From contig JNEU01000922.1 in assembly GCA_000697475.1 (NCBI GenBank), forward strand, positions 1 through 64,000: a stretch of DNA of 64,000 nucleotides, written 5' to 3'. Shown here piece after piece: positions 48,066-59,331 of this stretch (its first letter is position 1; each line of letters begins with the position of its first letter). The notes beneath the pieces are model-generated. The model saw only the letters and a list, made by a program, of their open reading frames with translations. It was not told the DNA's origin and made no database searches. Source of the DNA: Lichtheimia corymbifera B2541. Lineage: Eukaryota; Mucoromycota; Mucoromycetes; Mucorales; Lichtheimiaceae. Made by a program: the position numbers and the translations under genes.

Positions 48066-49627
48066 TAGCAGCTCCTGAAAATTGAATGCTCGCTGTCCAA
48101 CCCAGCTTTGACTGCATCAAGCCAAACATAGGTGTACCCAATAAAGATCCTACTGACATGAGCACCCACGATGTTGCAACGCCGCTGTACAAATTATCCA
48201 TTCCCACCAGGAGCGCAACAACGGATGGCATCAAGCTGATGTATGCTCCAGCAGTAAGGCCAACTAGTGCAGCGTAAACACCGTAAACACCTAGACTTGT
48301 TGCAAACTGCCACATGACCAGAGTAATGATACCTGGTTATGGAATGTAGCACAGCACACGTTAGCATGTGCATGGACAAACAAAAGATCTGGAGCTTACC
48401 GGATAGCAATGTTGTTGTAAAAAGGGTATTGCATTGACCAATTCGGTCGGCTGTCCAGCCAAGAACTACACGGCAGACGATATTGGCTGCATTTCCTATG
48501 GTCACTAACGATGAGCCCATAGATTCACTCGTTCCCAATACTTGCGTAGCATAAGTAGGCATCAGATAAAAAGGGATCAGATAACCAAGAGGCGCAAGCA
48601 AAGCAAAGATCATGAATAAACCAAATGGAATGCTGATAAGTGGGGAGGACAAGCATGATGAACGACGTTTCTTGTTGCTTTGACTCTTTTCATCATGGTT
48701 GTTGTTTTCTTCTTCACTGCTGGCAATGCTTTCGTTGCTGCGTTTTCGTGATGGAGGCGGGTATCTGGTACGAGCAAGTGCTGTTCCAAGAGCAAGAAGT
48801 ACAAAAACCATGCAACCCATGACCCTGAGTGCATTTCGATATCCGAGGGTTTGAATGAGATGATTGGCAAGTGGTGAAAAGACCATGCCTCCAAATGCAA
48901 CGCCTGTGTTACCAAGGCCATTGACCAATCCTCGTTTCCGTACGAACCATTGTGATGGTAAAATGAAGCATGCATTGAAGCAAAAGCCTCCACCTAGGCC
49001 AAAACACAACCCCCAGCACAAGTAACTGGCAAGATATGGAATTAAAAGACAGGCTTTCATCATTGCATGATATAGTAATACTCACACTTGCCATAATTGT
49101 GTGGCGGCACTTGCCAAGAAAAGTCCCAATGGACATAGGACGTTGCCTATTAACATGGTGCGGCGATAACCTATGCGGCGGATCACCAGTGACATAATTG
49201 GCCCAGTGCCTGTGACAGCTGCATAGCCAATGGTACCGACAAAAGCAATTCGGAAGGAATCTGTTTGTCCCTGGTATACATGTTGCAAGTAATACTGCTG
49301 AAACGTTCCCCAGCAAAATAGGAAACCCACAGTGGAAAAGGTGACGAGAAAAACGGTAGCGGTTGAAAGCCATCCAGGGTTTTTGAAACCTTCAGTCCAA
49401 TACGGATCTTCACCATCAAATCGTTTATAGGATGATGAAAGATGATCAGAATCGGTTTTCTTCGTAGACGCTGCATCTTGTTCATTATTGTTGATCACTG
49501 GTAGCTGCTGTAGATCATCATCACTTTTTGCATTTTCAAGGTTCCCAGGGTGGTGGTCGCCTGATAAGGTTGATGGAGGCTCGCGATCCAAAGGTTTGTC
49601 TTTGCTGCTAGTCTGATCTTTTACCAT
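47995..49627 (-). CDS. MFS monocarboxylate-type transporter, paralogue 2
   Basis: Three exons (49086-49627, 48400-49025, 47995-48332) give 501 residues. The start is the first ATG (MVKDQTSSKDKPLD); an upstream TTG-started extension was rejected. Conserved blocks match paralogues 1 and 3: DPYWTEGFKNPGWLSTATVF, IGYRRTMLIGNVLCPLGLFL, FILPSQWFVRKRGLVNGLGN, TLGYRNALRVMG, LIPFYLMPTYATQVLG and the 338-nt last exon. An extra intron splits the region LWQ-VYLCWGLCFGLGGGF; its exact phase was set by alignment with the neighbours. A Glu/Lys/Asn-rich cytoplasmic loop (SSEEENNNHDEKSQSNKK) separates the two six-span halves. The substrate is unknown. Confidence 0.9.
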
Positions 49628-50133
49628 GACTGGTTTTCTTTCCAAAAGTTCAATTAACTAAAATCGGGATAAAAGATCCAAGTGGAGAGAAAAAGAACAA
49701 GGATGATGGCAAGGTGCTACGTGCGGGGAAAACCAACATAAGCCTGTGGAGAAAAGATGTCCCTTATGACGGGGTAAGTTTTTTGCAAGCTTAATCTTGT
49801 ACACCCATCCGACACTCCGCGATTATGGAGGATCCAAAAAACTTTGTTACTTGATCCGCTGTTGCTAGACAATGATACACTTTTATATAGGACCTAGCTA
49901 ACAATGAGCCTTCATCCATCATTTCAACATGGGGTGATGACAAATCAACCAGCGATCATGTGCGTTCCGAACAATTGTACTTGCATGTGCATTGCATCGT
50001 TTGTGTATTTGCATCATAGGATGATATTAAAGGGTGGATTTACTACTAACATACAACAGAAGGGTGATTGAGAGGATAACTGTGCCTGGATTACATAATA
50101 CGAGAGTGAGAATATCGGATCAAAAGTGACACC
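49628..50133. other. Intergenic between MFS paralogues 2 and 3
   Basis: About 500 bp with no gene. It holds the upstream region of paralogue 2 and the 3' end of paralogue 3. Confidence 0.4.
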
Positions 50134-51673
50134 TTAGAGCTTGCTGAGAAGCCTCTTATCCAGCAAGAAGCGAATGATCAACATACTTGCAGCAGCTGCA
50201 AGGGACGTTGCACCGGCAAATTGGATTGCACACGTCCACGAAATCTCTGCCAGTCTTCCAAAGAAAGGGGTACCCAGCAATGTCCCAATCGCCATGAACA
50301 TCCATGCCATAGAGCCACTGATATATAAATATTGCTTCATTCCCACTATCCTTGCCAACACGGATGGGATCAATCCAAAATAAGCACCCGATGTTAAGCC
50401 AATTAACGCACAGTATGCAGCATATGTAGACAACGTATGTGCGTTTTGCCACATGATCGTGGTGAAAATTGCTGTGCATGAAAATGTCAGCTTTGGTCTT
50501 TTCCCCTGTTCTTACACTTCTCCTTCACTCACCTGAAACGAATGTCGCGATGAAGAGCGTATTGATTTGTCCCAAACGATCTCCAATCCAGCCAAGGCTT
50601 ATCCGCGACAGAATGTTGGTCGCCATTCCCACTGACACCATCGTGGATGCAACTGACGACGAGCAACCGAGTTCCACCATTGCATAGGTAGGCATAAAGT
50701 GGAAGGGGATAATATATCCAAAGGGTGCGAGAAGTGAGAATACCATCGCCAGAGCAAATGGTGTACTGAGCAAAGGGGATGATGCACGTTCTGATATGGA
50801 TCCGTAGTTGTTATCGCGTTGTTGCTTATTGGAAGAAGAAGAGGATGGTGGATATCGCACTCTTACAAGGACTGTGGCCAATGCGAACAAACCAAAGAGG
50901 ATGGCACCCAATACACGTAAGGCGTTACGATAGCCCAATGTCTGCATCAAGTACTCGGATAGGGGTGAAAAGCATAATCCACCTACAGCTGCTCCAGTAT
51001 TCGCTAGGCCATTTACAAGCGCTCTTTGCCGAACGAACCATTGAGATGGAAGCATAAACGATGCACTGAAGCAGAATGAAGCCCCTAAGCCAAACAAAAA
51101 GCCATGGAATATGAATGTCTGCCACAATTGGGTAGCAACGCTGGCGAGGAACAGACCAAGAGGACACAACACAGCACCGATAGCCAATGTATTGCGATGA
51201 CCGATCCTATTTATGACCAACGATAAGGGAATTCCAAGAGAGGATGAAAGTGCATGGCCAATGGTACCAACGAAGGCTATATGGAAAGCATCCGTTTGTC
51301 CTGGATACACCTTTTCAAGATACACTGGTTGGAAGGTGCCCCAACTCATCATCATGCCAAAAGTACCGGTTGTCACCAAGAACAGACTCCCGCCTGCAAG
51401 CCATCCTGGATTACGCCATCCTTCAGTATAATATGGATCGTCTCCAGTGGTTACCAGCGGTTGACTTGTTGTATTATCAATGTCGCTTTCAGCATGAAGA
51501 GTCACTTTAGCCTTGGCAGCCGGCTCTTCAGCGTTGCGGTGAATATCAGAAGAATCCACGAATGTCGCTGCTGAATAAAATCCATCCACAGGCGTCGAGC
51601 TCCTTATCCCTTCTTGTCCTGTCAGTTGGTGTTCTATGGTCGGATTACTGGAATCGTTATGCGGATTAGTCAT
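50134..51673 (-). CDS. MFS monocarboxylate-type transporter, paralogue 3
   Basis: Two exons (50533-51673 and 50134-50471) give 492 residues. The long hydrophilic N-terminus (about 80 residues) precedes PYYTEGWRNPGWLAGGSLFL. Family blocks are AFVGTIGHALSSSLGIPLSL, LAIGAVLCPLGLFLASVATQ, FMLPSQWFVRQRALVNGLAN, LMQTLGYRNALRVLG and PFHFMPTYAMVELG. The intron lies at the same phase and position (after the VSG codons) as in paralogues 1 and 2, with the same 338-nt last exon, so the three arose by tandem duplication. Differences at HFMPTYAMVELGCSSSV versus YLMPTYATQVLGASGSL suggest altered substrate preference. Confidence 0.9.
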
Positions 51674-52949
51674 AGTTGTTCGAGTAGCAAAAGAAGATGT
51701 ACATATCTTGGGGATATAAAAAGGAGTGCATTATAAAACGATAGTGTATGAATGCATATGCTCTGAGGATCAACAATGTACGTTGCCCTACATTTCAACA
51801 ACCTTCCACACCCCCCCCCAAATTCTATGCAATCAGGAAAACGGTTACTGCTCTGCATTCCATCAAAGGAGATGCAAGATCAAATGCAGTTTACATAGGA
51901 GCCGGATATAGTGATAACATATGGATTTATTAGTCTCTCTTCATTGATTTGAATCATCATTCCTTCAAAAGGTGGAATAATCTCGTTGCAATGTGTATAA
52001 ACTGAATGGCTAACTTTTAACGCTACACAACAAATGCATACCATGTGTACAGACACATTATGTTGTTCTGTGAACGTGCTTGAAACATGGCCCAAACCAA
52101 AGGCGATTGAATACATTGCTGATCGCTGCATAATAAACGCCGTTGACCGGTGGCAAAAAAAAACAAAACACCCCAGCCCCATAGCTCAGATTTACATCTT
52201 TATTGTATTCACCTAATGAATGCATCATTGTACCTCACTCTTCCTTTGGCATGATACCGTTGTTGCGAGGAGAGTACATACTTATTGCCTACTATGCTAA
52301 TCGACGATGCAGCATAGCATCGCGTATTATAGTAAACACTGATTCTGATAACCTAAAACCGGCTCCTACTTGCATTGCATTGCATGGGATAAACAAGCAG
52401 CATAGGAGAGAAAACGATATGCCACGTATGATTCATCATTGGCCTTTGTAGAAGCTCGGAAATCTAAACGCTTCAGGCAAAATTGAGTGCTCTGCCAATC
52501 TTGAAGACTTATAGTCGCTCATGAATCCGATGATGATGCTGCGGCCTACTATGTGAATCCCAGCTCATCGCAGCCATCCATCACATCATCATTATCTTTC
52601 AAAATGACATGCATTATATGCTAGAAATATAGTAGTAGTGGGTATCCAGCATCGAGATTTTCTTCTTCAAAGTCGAACATGCAATCAATGCAAGTATACT
52701 ATAAACCCACAGCATGTGTCCAATGATTTCCGCGCTCAGCATCCACACACTACTAAATTTCTCCTCCTTAAAAGGATCTAGCCCAACTCCAACATCCATT
52801 TTCATGTCCTACTACTTGATTACGGTGCTCACAACGTCTGTATTATGTCCAGGACCTTTTTTAAGTCTGTCCCATACGGCGGTGCAAAACCATAAGCATA
52901 GATTCACCCAACCACTTGAGACGACAGTTTGGTAGTCCGAAAGGGGGCT
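51674..52949. other. Intergenic, 1.3 kb
   Basis: No supported gene. A run of nine C lies at about 51,812-51,820. It holds the promoter of MFS paralogue 3 on the left and the 3' flank of the next minus-strand gene on the right. Confidence 0.4.
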
Positions 52950-54116
52950 TTATTGGCGTTTATATGCATAAGATGGCAAGCTGTTCCTTACTCGAAAATC
53001 AATCTTTTCAGCACGAGGCAACCTAACAACATTATCCCAACGTTGCACCCGACCATCAAGGCGATCCAGCTTTTCAAAGATACGCGATACCTACATAAAT
53101 GTGTTTGTCAACGGTACATGGTGTTCGACTGAATCCCTCAATCGCTTACCGCATCAGAACGCCATGGTGGATACGCGATATGATCACCCTCGTCATCCGA
53201 CATTAGCAACGGTCCAAAGATAGCAGTTACTTTATCCAAGTCATCGGTGAGCGCACGCACTTCCGGATCGTCCTTTTTGGCCTGGTATGTTCTGGCGCGG
53301 ATGTTTTTAAGCTATGTATTGCGTGAGTAAATGGTCAAGTGGCATGAAGTGTTATAGGCAAGCTATTGGATATTTGCCGTCGTACGCTTGTTTCTGGTGC
53401 GTTGTCTAGATTTGATTCCTTCCAATTTTACCGTACTGGCTTTGCTTTTGGCACGTGCATTTTCATACTGGCGCCTTAAGGCGGTCCGAAAATCGGTGTC
53501 CCTCCACTCGAACGCAAGATATTGCGGATATTCGCGAAGCCTGCTGATTATTGTATTGGCGACAAGCAAATTATCATCATGCTGCCATTCTTTATCAAGA
53601 TGCCATTGAAGAGTAGGGTCCTCTTTTTGAATCTTATGAACGGCTGACTATTAACGAAGCAACTTTAGTATGGCACAAGAGAAGAAGGATGGCGATGCAA
53701 ATGAACGACGAGCACCCGAGAAGACTTCAACATGGTCAACCTCGCCTTGAACGCCCAAGGATTCACATACGCAATTGGCGTCGAATCGATGGTGCAAGCA
53801 CAAGGACCAGTAAGCATCACACATGGCTCATTTCCATGAGTTCGCTCTGCTGAATGCATATTACTCACTCCCTCCAAGTACTCACAATGACTCCTGGTTT
53901 GCTTTTGTTGGTTTTTATGCCGTAGATTTGTTCCTCTAAGCGAAGAACTCGTTCAACGAGTTCCGAAGGCGACATCATTGGGGTATCAGTGGTATTGTCA
54001 CTAGATGCAAAGTAGGTGCAGATGCTAGGATCAGGATTAGAAGTTTGCTCAGACACGAGAAATAAAGTGAATGGTTGTACACCACCATCCCCATCCGTAA
54101 TATAAATTTTTGACAT
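52950..54116 (-). CDS. Hypothetical protein with a C-terminal MSDDE...PWRS...LD block
   Basis: Coding exons are recognisable at 53886-54116, 53386-53647, 53150-53311 and 52950-53090. The N-terminus (MSKIYITDGDGGVQPFTLF) ends in a short helix (PSELVERVLRLEEQIYG). The second exon has LVANTIISRLREYPQYLAFE and a basic helix (RRQYENARAKSKASTVKLEG). The third has FGPLLMSDDEGDHIAYPPW followed by RSDAVSRIFEKLDRLDGRV. Such blocks occur, from memory, in expanded hypothetical families of Mucorales and basidiomycetes; the function is unknown. The 53386 donor leaves one base (AAG C) while the next exon needs phase 0, so the gene may be frameshifted, and an extra exon may lie within 53648-53885. Confidence 0.5.
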
Positions 54117-54459
54117 CGGAGTATAGAGCACCCAAAAAAGGAAGAGGTCAGGAACAATGAAAAGTATAGAATATACACTTTCAACAGCTCGTTATCGAGT
54201 AGGATTCCATCCAGATGCCTTCGATCGAAATCACATGTACCCGCTGAATATGTTCATCTCGCAAAGACAATGATCATGTCTACTTTGCAATGCATTAGTA
54301 TGGATCGATAAACACTTGACCCGCTCCTCAACTTATTTTTAATCCATGAATCGATATGCGATGATTGGAGAAGTTTATCATTGCTTTAGGATGGTCGCTA
54401 TTACGTCCTCATGTTTCTAGGCCCCTCGTCACGTAATCCAACCGCGGTACAATACTTGA
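54117..54459. other. Intergenic
   Basis: About 340 bp, the upstream region of the preceding minus-strand gene. Nothing else is seen. Confidence 0.35.
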
Positions 54460-54740
54460 ATGAACCTCAAGTCCTTTCATGTATTCCAGCATGTCCCTCA
54501 ACGTCTCAAGATTACCATGACAACACCAAATATCAAACCATAACAACATGAGGACCATATCCATTGTATATCAAACAATGGCGCCCATTTGCCATCCACA
54601 ACTCTTTTTACACATGTCATGCATCCTTTTTCTTGCATAAAGGAGGATTGGTTCCAGTGATTTCCCATCCATTGTTCTGCTGGTCAAGTGCATTTCCAAA
54701 TACTCCAATGGGGGTTCCCGATCCACCAGTAACCAGCATT
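54460..54740 (-). pseudogene. Duplicated 3' fragment of the F-box/LRR gene
   Basis: Blocks here repeat, in order, sequence around the end of the F-box gene at 59.0-59.47 kb. CTTCAAGTCCTTT- and ATCCCAAGATTACCATG-like words, then CATATCCATTGTATATCAAACAATG, then TTGTTCTGCTGGTCAAGTG and CCCGATCCACCAGTAACC all have counterparts there (GTTCTGCTGCTCAAGTGGAC, CCCGATCCACCAACAACC). About 230 bp containing the real stop and 3' flank is missing in this copy. It is a partial, non-functional copy in the same orientation. Confidence 0.7.
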
Positions 54741-55559
54741 ATGATGTATGTACTTGTGCTACAGAGCTCATCATCTTTCTTAGCCGTAATGATTGAAGCT
54801 TACAATGGATCAAGCTTCCGTAACAAGCAGGGTTGTTGGGTACCATTACTATGGGATTATTAACATTGAAAATACAAGCGTCTATTTAAACATGTATTGA
54901 CACTACCCATCGTCTAATCAGCATATGAACAATGAAGTTTAATGATTGTAATATGACAGAAAGAACAAGAGCGTCTCGATACAATGATGTGGGTATAATC
55001 CAATCTCCCCTTTCAGCCTTCAAATTTCTATCCTCCCTTTCCTTCCAGGTGCTAACCAGTGGATCACAAAGAATCAGCAGGTGTCATTGTGCCATTGTAT
55101 TCTTGGTTGCTGCCGTCATAGCCTCTCATCCATGATTGTAAAAGTAGCTGTTACATGCATTGACTTGAATGTTGCAATATCATCCATGGTGGTAAATCCT
55201 CTCTTGTCAAAGATATAAGCCATCGTTTCCATGCCATCCAATTCATCCAATCCATCATCACCCTCAGCCGTATCCACGCGTTCGTTACTGCTGACGACGA
55301 GCCAAGTAGCGAAAGCAACATTCCAGAATTCCACATTACTGCACTTGATTGCATCCATCTATTCATCCATAACCGTTGCGAGTCCAATAAGAAAGAGTCT
55401 CTGTGATCGCTGCTGATATGCTTCCTTTTCCATCCGAGTGTTGGTCTCTCTCTTTCTTGGTCATTTTCAGTGCAGCTCAACAAGGCGAAGAGTGCTTGTA
55501 TTGCGGGGTACTTGATAGCTGATATGGGACCATCCATTAGAAGTCGTATGCATCATTGC
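54741..55559. other. Intergenic, possible coding relic on the minus strand
   Basis: The minus strand at 55,116-55,358 is open for 80 codons (MDAIKCSNVEFWNVAFATWL, then GLDELDGMETMAYIFDKRG). The composition is protein-like but no family is recognised and no partner exons are clear. It may be a relic carried with the repeats. Confidence 0.25.
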
Positions 55560-56720
55560 AAGTTGCCACACGTGAATAAAGCTGCTTTTACACAATGGCT
55601 ATCAGCTAACCACGTGAAGAGGCCGCAAGTAACTTGAGACAATGGAGACCTTGCTAGTGGCAGCTGCTGTTACGGGATGGTTGTGACAGAGGAGCGTGTC
55701 GTAGTAGTAGAGTGACAAGATTGTGAACACTGCTTGGGATAATAAAGTCCTTGCTAATAGTAACTGCTGGAATGAATGCTGTTTCGTTTGGTTGTGGCAG
55801 AAGAGTGTACGAGGGAACGTGCAGTATCAAGAAAGGCGTGTGTTGTAGTGGGGTGCACGCGCCATGCACTTGCCATTCAGTCCCAGACAATCGGTTCAAG
55901 CCATTCGTAGCATTGACATGGTGGGATGAAGCAGGACAATCGTTCGCAGGTTATAGTTGTAGATGAATGGGGCAACAGTTGAGAATGGGAAGAAGAGGGA
56001 AATAAAGTGTGAGTGGAAGAGGTGGAATTAAATCTGTCAGGCAGTCAGACATATCCATATACACTGATATCAATGCATGATATTGGGGTTGCCTGTCTCG
56101 ACCCTCAAACTTTCACACATTGTGCTCTACGTCATGCTGAACAACTTTGTCTTAATAAAGAACTCACACTTCATTTGAAAATTTCGAAAGGGAGAGCATA
56201 ATGTGGGGTTTACTATGATGGGCGGAAATTGGGAAAGCGCCGGATTTATGAAAAAGTCAGTTTACTATGTAGGTAATTGGGATTCCCCATTTCGCACTTG
56301 AAACTTGGTCAGACGGTACTCTCGCACATGCTGATCAACTTCATTCATTTAAAAACCGCATGGTTCATTATGAACAATTTGAATGCCGGGCAGTCCAAAT
56401 GTAGGAGAAAATAGGGTAGACGCTCCTGCTCCCCGAGATCGCCTACCTCGGACCTGAAACTTTCACACAACATCCTTTCGAACACGCCGAGCAATTTCGT
56501 TCCCATAAAGATCCCAGAGTTCATTATGAAAACCTTGAATGTACGAGAGACGACAAATGGATGGAAACATAAATAGGGTGTACGGCCGCGCGCGCCGATA
56601 TTGCCCATGGCGACGTCGAAGCTTGGTCAGGAGGTGCGCTCGGGCATGCTGATCAACATCGTTCTCATAAAGCCTCTACACATCATTATGGAGATTTCGA
56701 GATACAAGCACCTTTATGTT
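55560..56720 (-). repeat. Dispersed repeat element, right copy (inverted relative to 985-2030)
   Basis: Read on the minus strand this aligns with 985-2,030 over its whole length, starting with the subrepeats near 56,720 and ending at the CACGTG-(G/T)(C/A)-(A/T)ACTTGC word near 55,565. Strongly matching stretches include CCATTCTCAACTGTTG, CTGCGAACGATTG, GAATGGCAAGTGCATGGCG and GTTCATTCCAGCAGTTAC. The subrepeat part (56,080-56,720) has several CTTTCACACA / TTCATTATGA units. The element abuts the palindromic cluster that starts at 56,728. Confidence 0.8.
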
Positions 56721-56727
56721 TTGCCTA

Positions 56728-56893
56728 TGCTGTAAACGTGATGCTATATGGCAAGTGGTCTTTGTTCATTGTCAAGTAGGTGGACCCCGATAGAGCCGAA
56801 GATGCAGACGGACTTCTTTGTGCAACACAGCTCATTTGCATAATACTTCCCAATGAACAAAGACCACTTATCATATAGCATCACGCTTACAGC
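56728..56893. mobile_element. Foldback (MITE-like) module 1
   Basis: Termini GCTGTAAACGTGATGCTATA and its imperfect complement TATAGCATCACGCTTACAGC enclose a loop with GATAGAGCCGAAGATGCAGA and AACACAGCTCATTTGCAT. The inverted arms extend about 44 bp, through GTCTTTGTTCATTG and CAATGAACAAAGAC. Confidence 0.75.
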
Positions 56894-57244
56894 ATAGTAA
56901 AAACATAAAGATGCCCATAACTAAAAACTCTACAATGAAGCGTGGGGTCTTTCATAGAGCAAAGTTGCTCGTCGGGGTGAGGCGCACCTTGGGTGCAAGT
57001 TTCACGATCAGGTTCGCTGATCCCAGATTTCGCAATGTCACCACCAGCCAAAGTGGATTGAGGGTCGACCTCTTGAATTTTTTTTTCCACTTTGGCTGGT
57101 GGTGACATTGGGTGAATGTGAGATTGGCCACGACGATCGTGAAACTTCTACACAAGGTGCGCTTGACCCCGCCGCGCAACTTTCTTCGATTGAGGACCCA
57201 CGTTTCATTGTAAAGTATAGAGATATAGGCACCTTTATGTTTTT

Positions 57245-57420
57245 ACATATGCTGTAAGCGTGATGCTATATGACAAGTGATGTTTGTTCATTGTAAAGTA
57301 GCTCGACCCTGATAGAGCGGAAGATGTGCAGGGGCGTGCATGTGTAACACAGCTCATTTGCATGATACTTCACAATGAACAAATACCTCTTATCATAGCA
57401 TCATGGTTCTAGCATATGTA
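57245..57420. mobile_element. Foldback (MITE-like) module 2
   Basis: Starts ACATATGCTGTAAGCGTGAT and ends in the matching CATCATGGTTCTAGCATATGT. The loop carries GATAGAGCGGAAGATGTGCA and GTAACACAGCTCATTTGCAT. It lies in the left arm of the large inverted repeat and is mirrored by module 4. Confidence 0.75.
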
Positions 57421-57569
57421 AAAACGTAAAAGTGCCTGTATCTAGGATTGGCAAGCCTGATCGTGAAACATGATTGACAAGGTGCGCTCGACCACGACGA
57501 GCAATATTGTTCTATGAAAGAGCCCATGTTTCATTGTAAAGTTTTGAGATAAATGCACTTATAGTTTTT

Positions 57570-57745
57570 ACATATGCTGAATAGCATGATGCTATATGAT
57601 AAGTGGTGTTTGTTTATTGTGAAGTATCATGCAAATGAGCTGTGTTACACATGCACGCCCCTCCGCACCTTCCGTTCTATTAGGGTCAAGCTACTTGACA
57701 ATCAGCAAAGACCACTTGTCATATAGCATCATGCTTTTCATCAAA
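57570..57745. mobile_element. Foldback (MITE-like) module 3, at the centre of symmetry
   Basis: Starts near CATATGCTGAATAGCATGAT and ends near CATATAGCATCATGCTTTTC. The loop is in the opposite orientation to module 2 (ATGCAAATGAGCTGTGTTAC). The centre of the large palindrome, about 57,660, falls inside its loop. Confidence 0.7.
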
Positions 57746-57899
57746 GGTAAAAAGGAGAAAGTGCATTTATCTCTAAACTTTACAATGAAACATGGGCTCT
57801 TTCATAGAACAATATTGCTCGTCGTGGTCGAGCGCACCTTGTCAATCATGTTTCACGATCAGGCTTGCCAATCCTAGATACAGGCACTTTTACGTTTTT

Positions 57900-58075
57900 A
57901 CATATGCTAGAACCATGATGCTATATGATAAGGGGTATTTGTTCATTGCGAAGTATTATGCAAATGAGCTGTGTTGCACATGCACGCCCTTGCGCATCTC
58001 TGCTCTATCAGGGTCAAGGTGCTTTACAATGAACAAACATCACTTGTCATATAGAATCACGCTTACAGCATATGT
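57900..58075. mobile_element. Foldback (MITE-like) module 4
   Basis: Mirror image of module 2: it starts ACATATGCTAGAACCATGAT and ends CACGCTTACAGCATATGT, with ATGCAAATGAGCTGTGTTGC in the loop. A partial fifth module follows at 58,420-58,513. Confidence 0.75.
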
Positions 58076-58513
58076 AAAAACATAAAGGTGCCTGTACCTC
58101 AGAACTTTACAATGAAACGTGGGTTCCTCAATCGAAGAAAGTTGCGCGGCGGGGTGAAGCGCACCTTGTGTGCAAGTTTCACGATCGTCGTGGCCAATCT
58201 CACATTCACCCAATGTCACCACCAGCCAAAGTGGAAAAAAAAATTCAAGAGGTCGACCCTCAATCCACTTTGGCTGGTGGTGACATTGCGAAATCTGGGA
58301 TCAGCGAACCTGATCGTGAAACTTGCACCCAAGGTGCGCCTCACCCCGACGAGCAACTTTGCTCTATGAAAGACCCCACGTTTCATTATAGAGTTTTTAG
58401 TTATGGGCATCTTTATGTTTTTACTATGATGTAAGCGTGATGTTATATGACAAGTGATTTTTGTTCATTGTCAATCGCCTCTCTTATATTAGAGCCAAAG
58501 ATGCAGAATGACT

Positions 58514-59331
58514 TGGGTGGTGTCACAAGGCCAGGGGCAGGAGTTGAAGGATCGATCCTATTGGTGGTGGGTGCATGATGGATATTTACCCCTATGTGTT
58601 TATAGTAAGGTCCGCGTATGATAGCTCGTATGGCACTTTTTTCAAGTTGACCATGGTATGGTCAATTAGCCAAACATGATCACTGCATGTGAAAGTGTCT
58701 TGTTTTAAAGTGCATGAAGCGCGGGCCTTAAATTTGGCCTTCTTGTCACCCAAGAAGGTCGCCCCAGGATGGTTTTATTCTGATTGACAGCAGCAAAGAA
58801 CGATCATCGACATCAAACCTGAGAGACTTTTGGCATTAGAAGATGTTTTTGGATACGCTGGATGTTCTTTGTATACTAACTATGTCATATTTGATTGTGC
58901 AATCTTGAGGTGTTGGTACGAGTGATCTTATTATTGTTGGGAGCGTGGTTGCTACATGATATATGCAAAGTGAAAGGCTTTCTTTATTACGGATATTGCT
59001 GCGAGCTTCAAGTCCTTTGTAGTATACAAACATGCCCCTTAACATCCCAAGATTACCATGCCAACACCGATAATCATACAGCCTGAGAACAATATCCATC
59101 GTCAAACAATGACGCACTCATCTGCCATTCCACAACCCTTAATGTACACATAGTACCGTGACTATGATACTTTTAAAACTAAAGGTCCCATAACAGCCAA
59201 AATATGGATTCATTCTATGATTGCTTTTATTCACGTATGCCTGCTGGGATGTTGTAGAGCTGGATCAAATCATTCTTATGATGACGCCTTCGACATGATA
59301 TTACATATATGATGGATGAAACATAAATAGG
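58514..59331. other. Intergenic, 3' flank of the F-box gene
   Basis: Unique-looking up to about 58,990. From there to the gene end it is the parent of the duplicated fragment at 54,460-54,740. No gene is seen. Confidence 0.45.

Larger units (their letters stand above)
56728..58513. repeat. Large nested inverted-repeat cluster centred near 57,660
   Basis: The left arm (about 56,880-57,600) and right arm (about 57,720-58,440) are reverse complements. Base 57,087 (CCACTTTGG) pairs with 58,234, 57,421 (AAAACGT) with 57,898, and 56,913 with about 58,407, all giving the same centre, about 57,660. Five foldback modules (about 56,728-56,893, 57,245-57,420, 57,570-57,745, 57,900-58,075 and a partial one at 58,420-58,513) alternate with about 150-bp linkers beginning ACTTTACAATGAAACGTGGG. 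Within the arms, the sequence around 57,040-57,110 has its own short palindrome around TTGAATTTTTTTTTCC (CACCAGCCAAAGTGG and its complement). No transposase frame exists. Short open frames repeat between the arms only because the DNA does. Confidence 0.9.

Noticed and set aside
56911..57105. Small protein-coding gene repeated at 58216-58410
   Set aside because: The two identical frames are the two arms of the inverted repeat and other frames are equally duplicated. There is no gene evidence.
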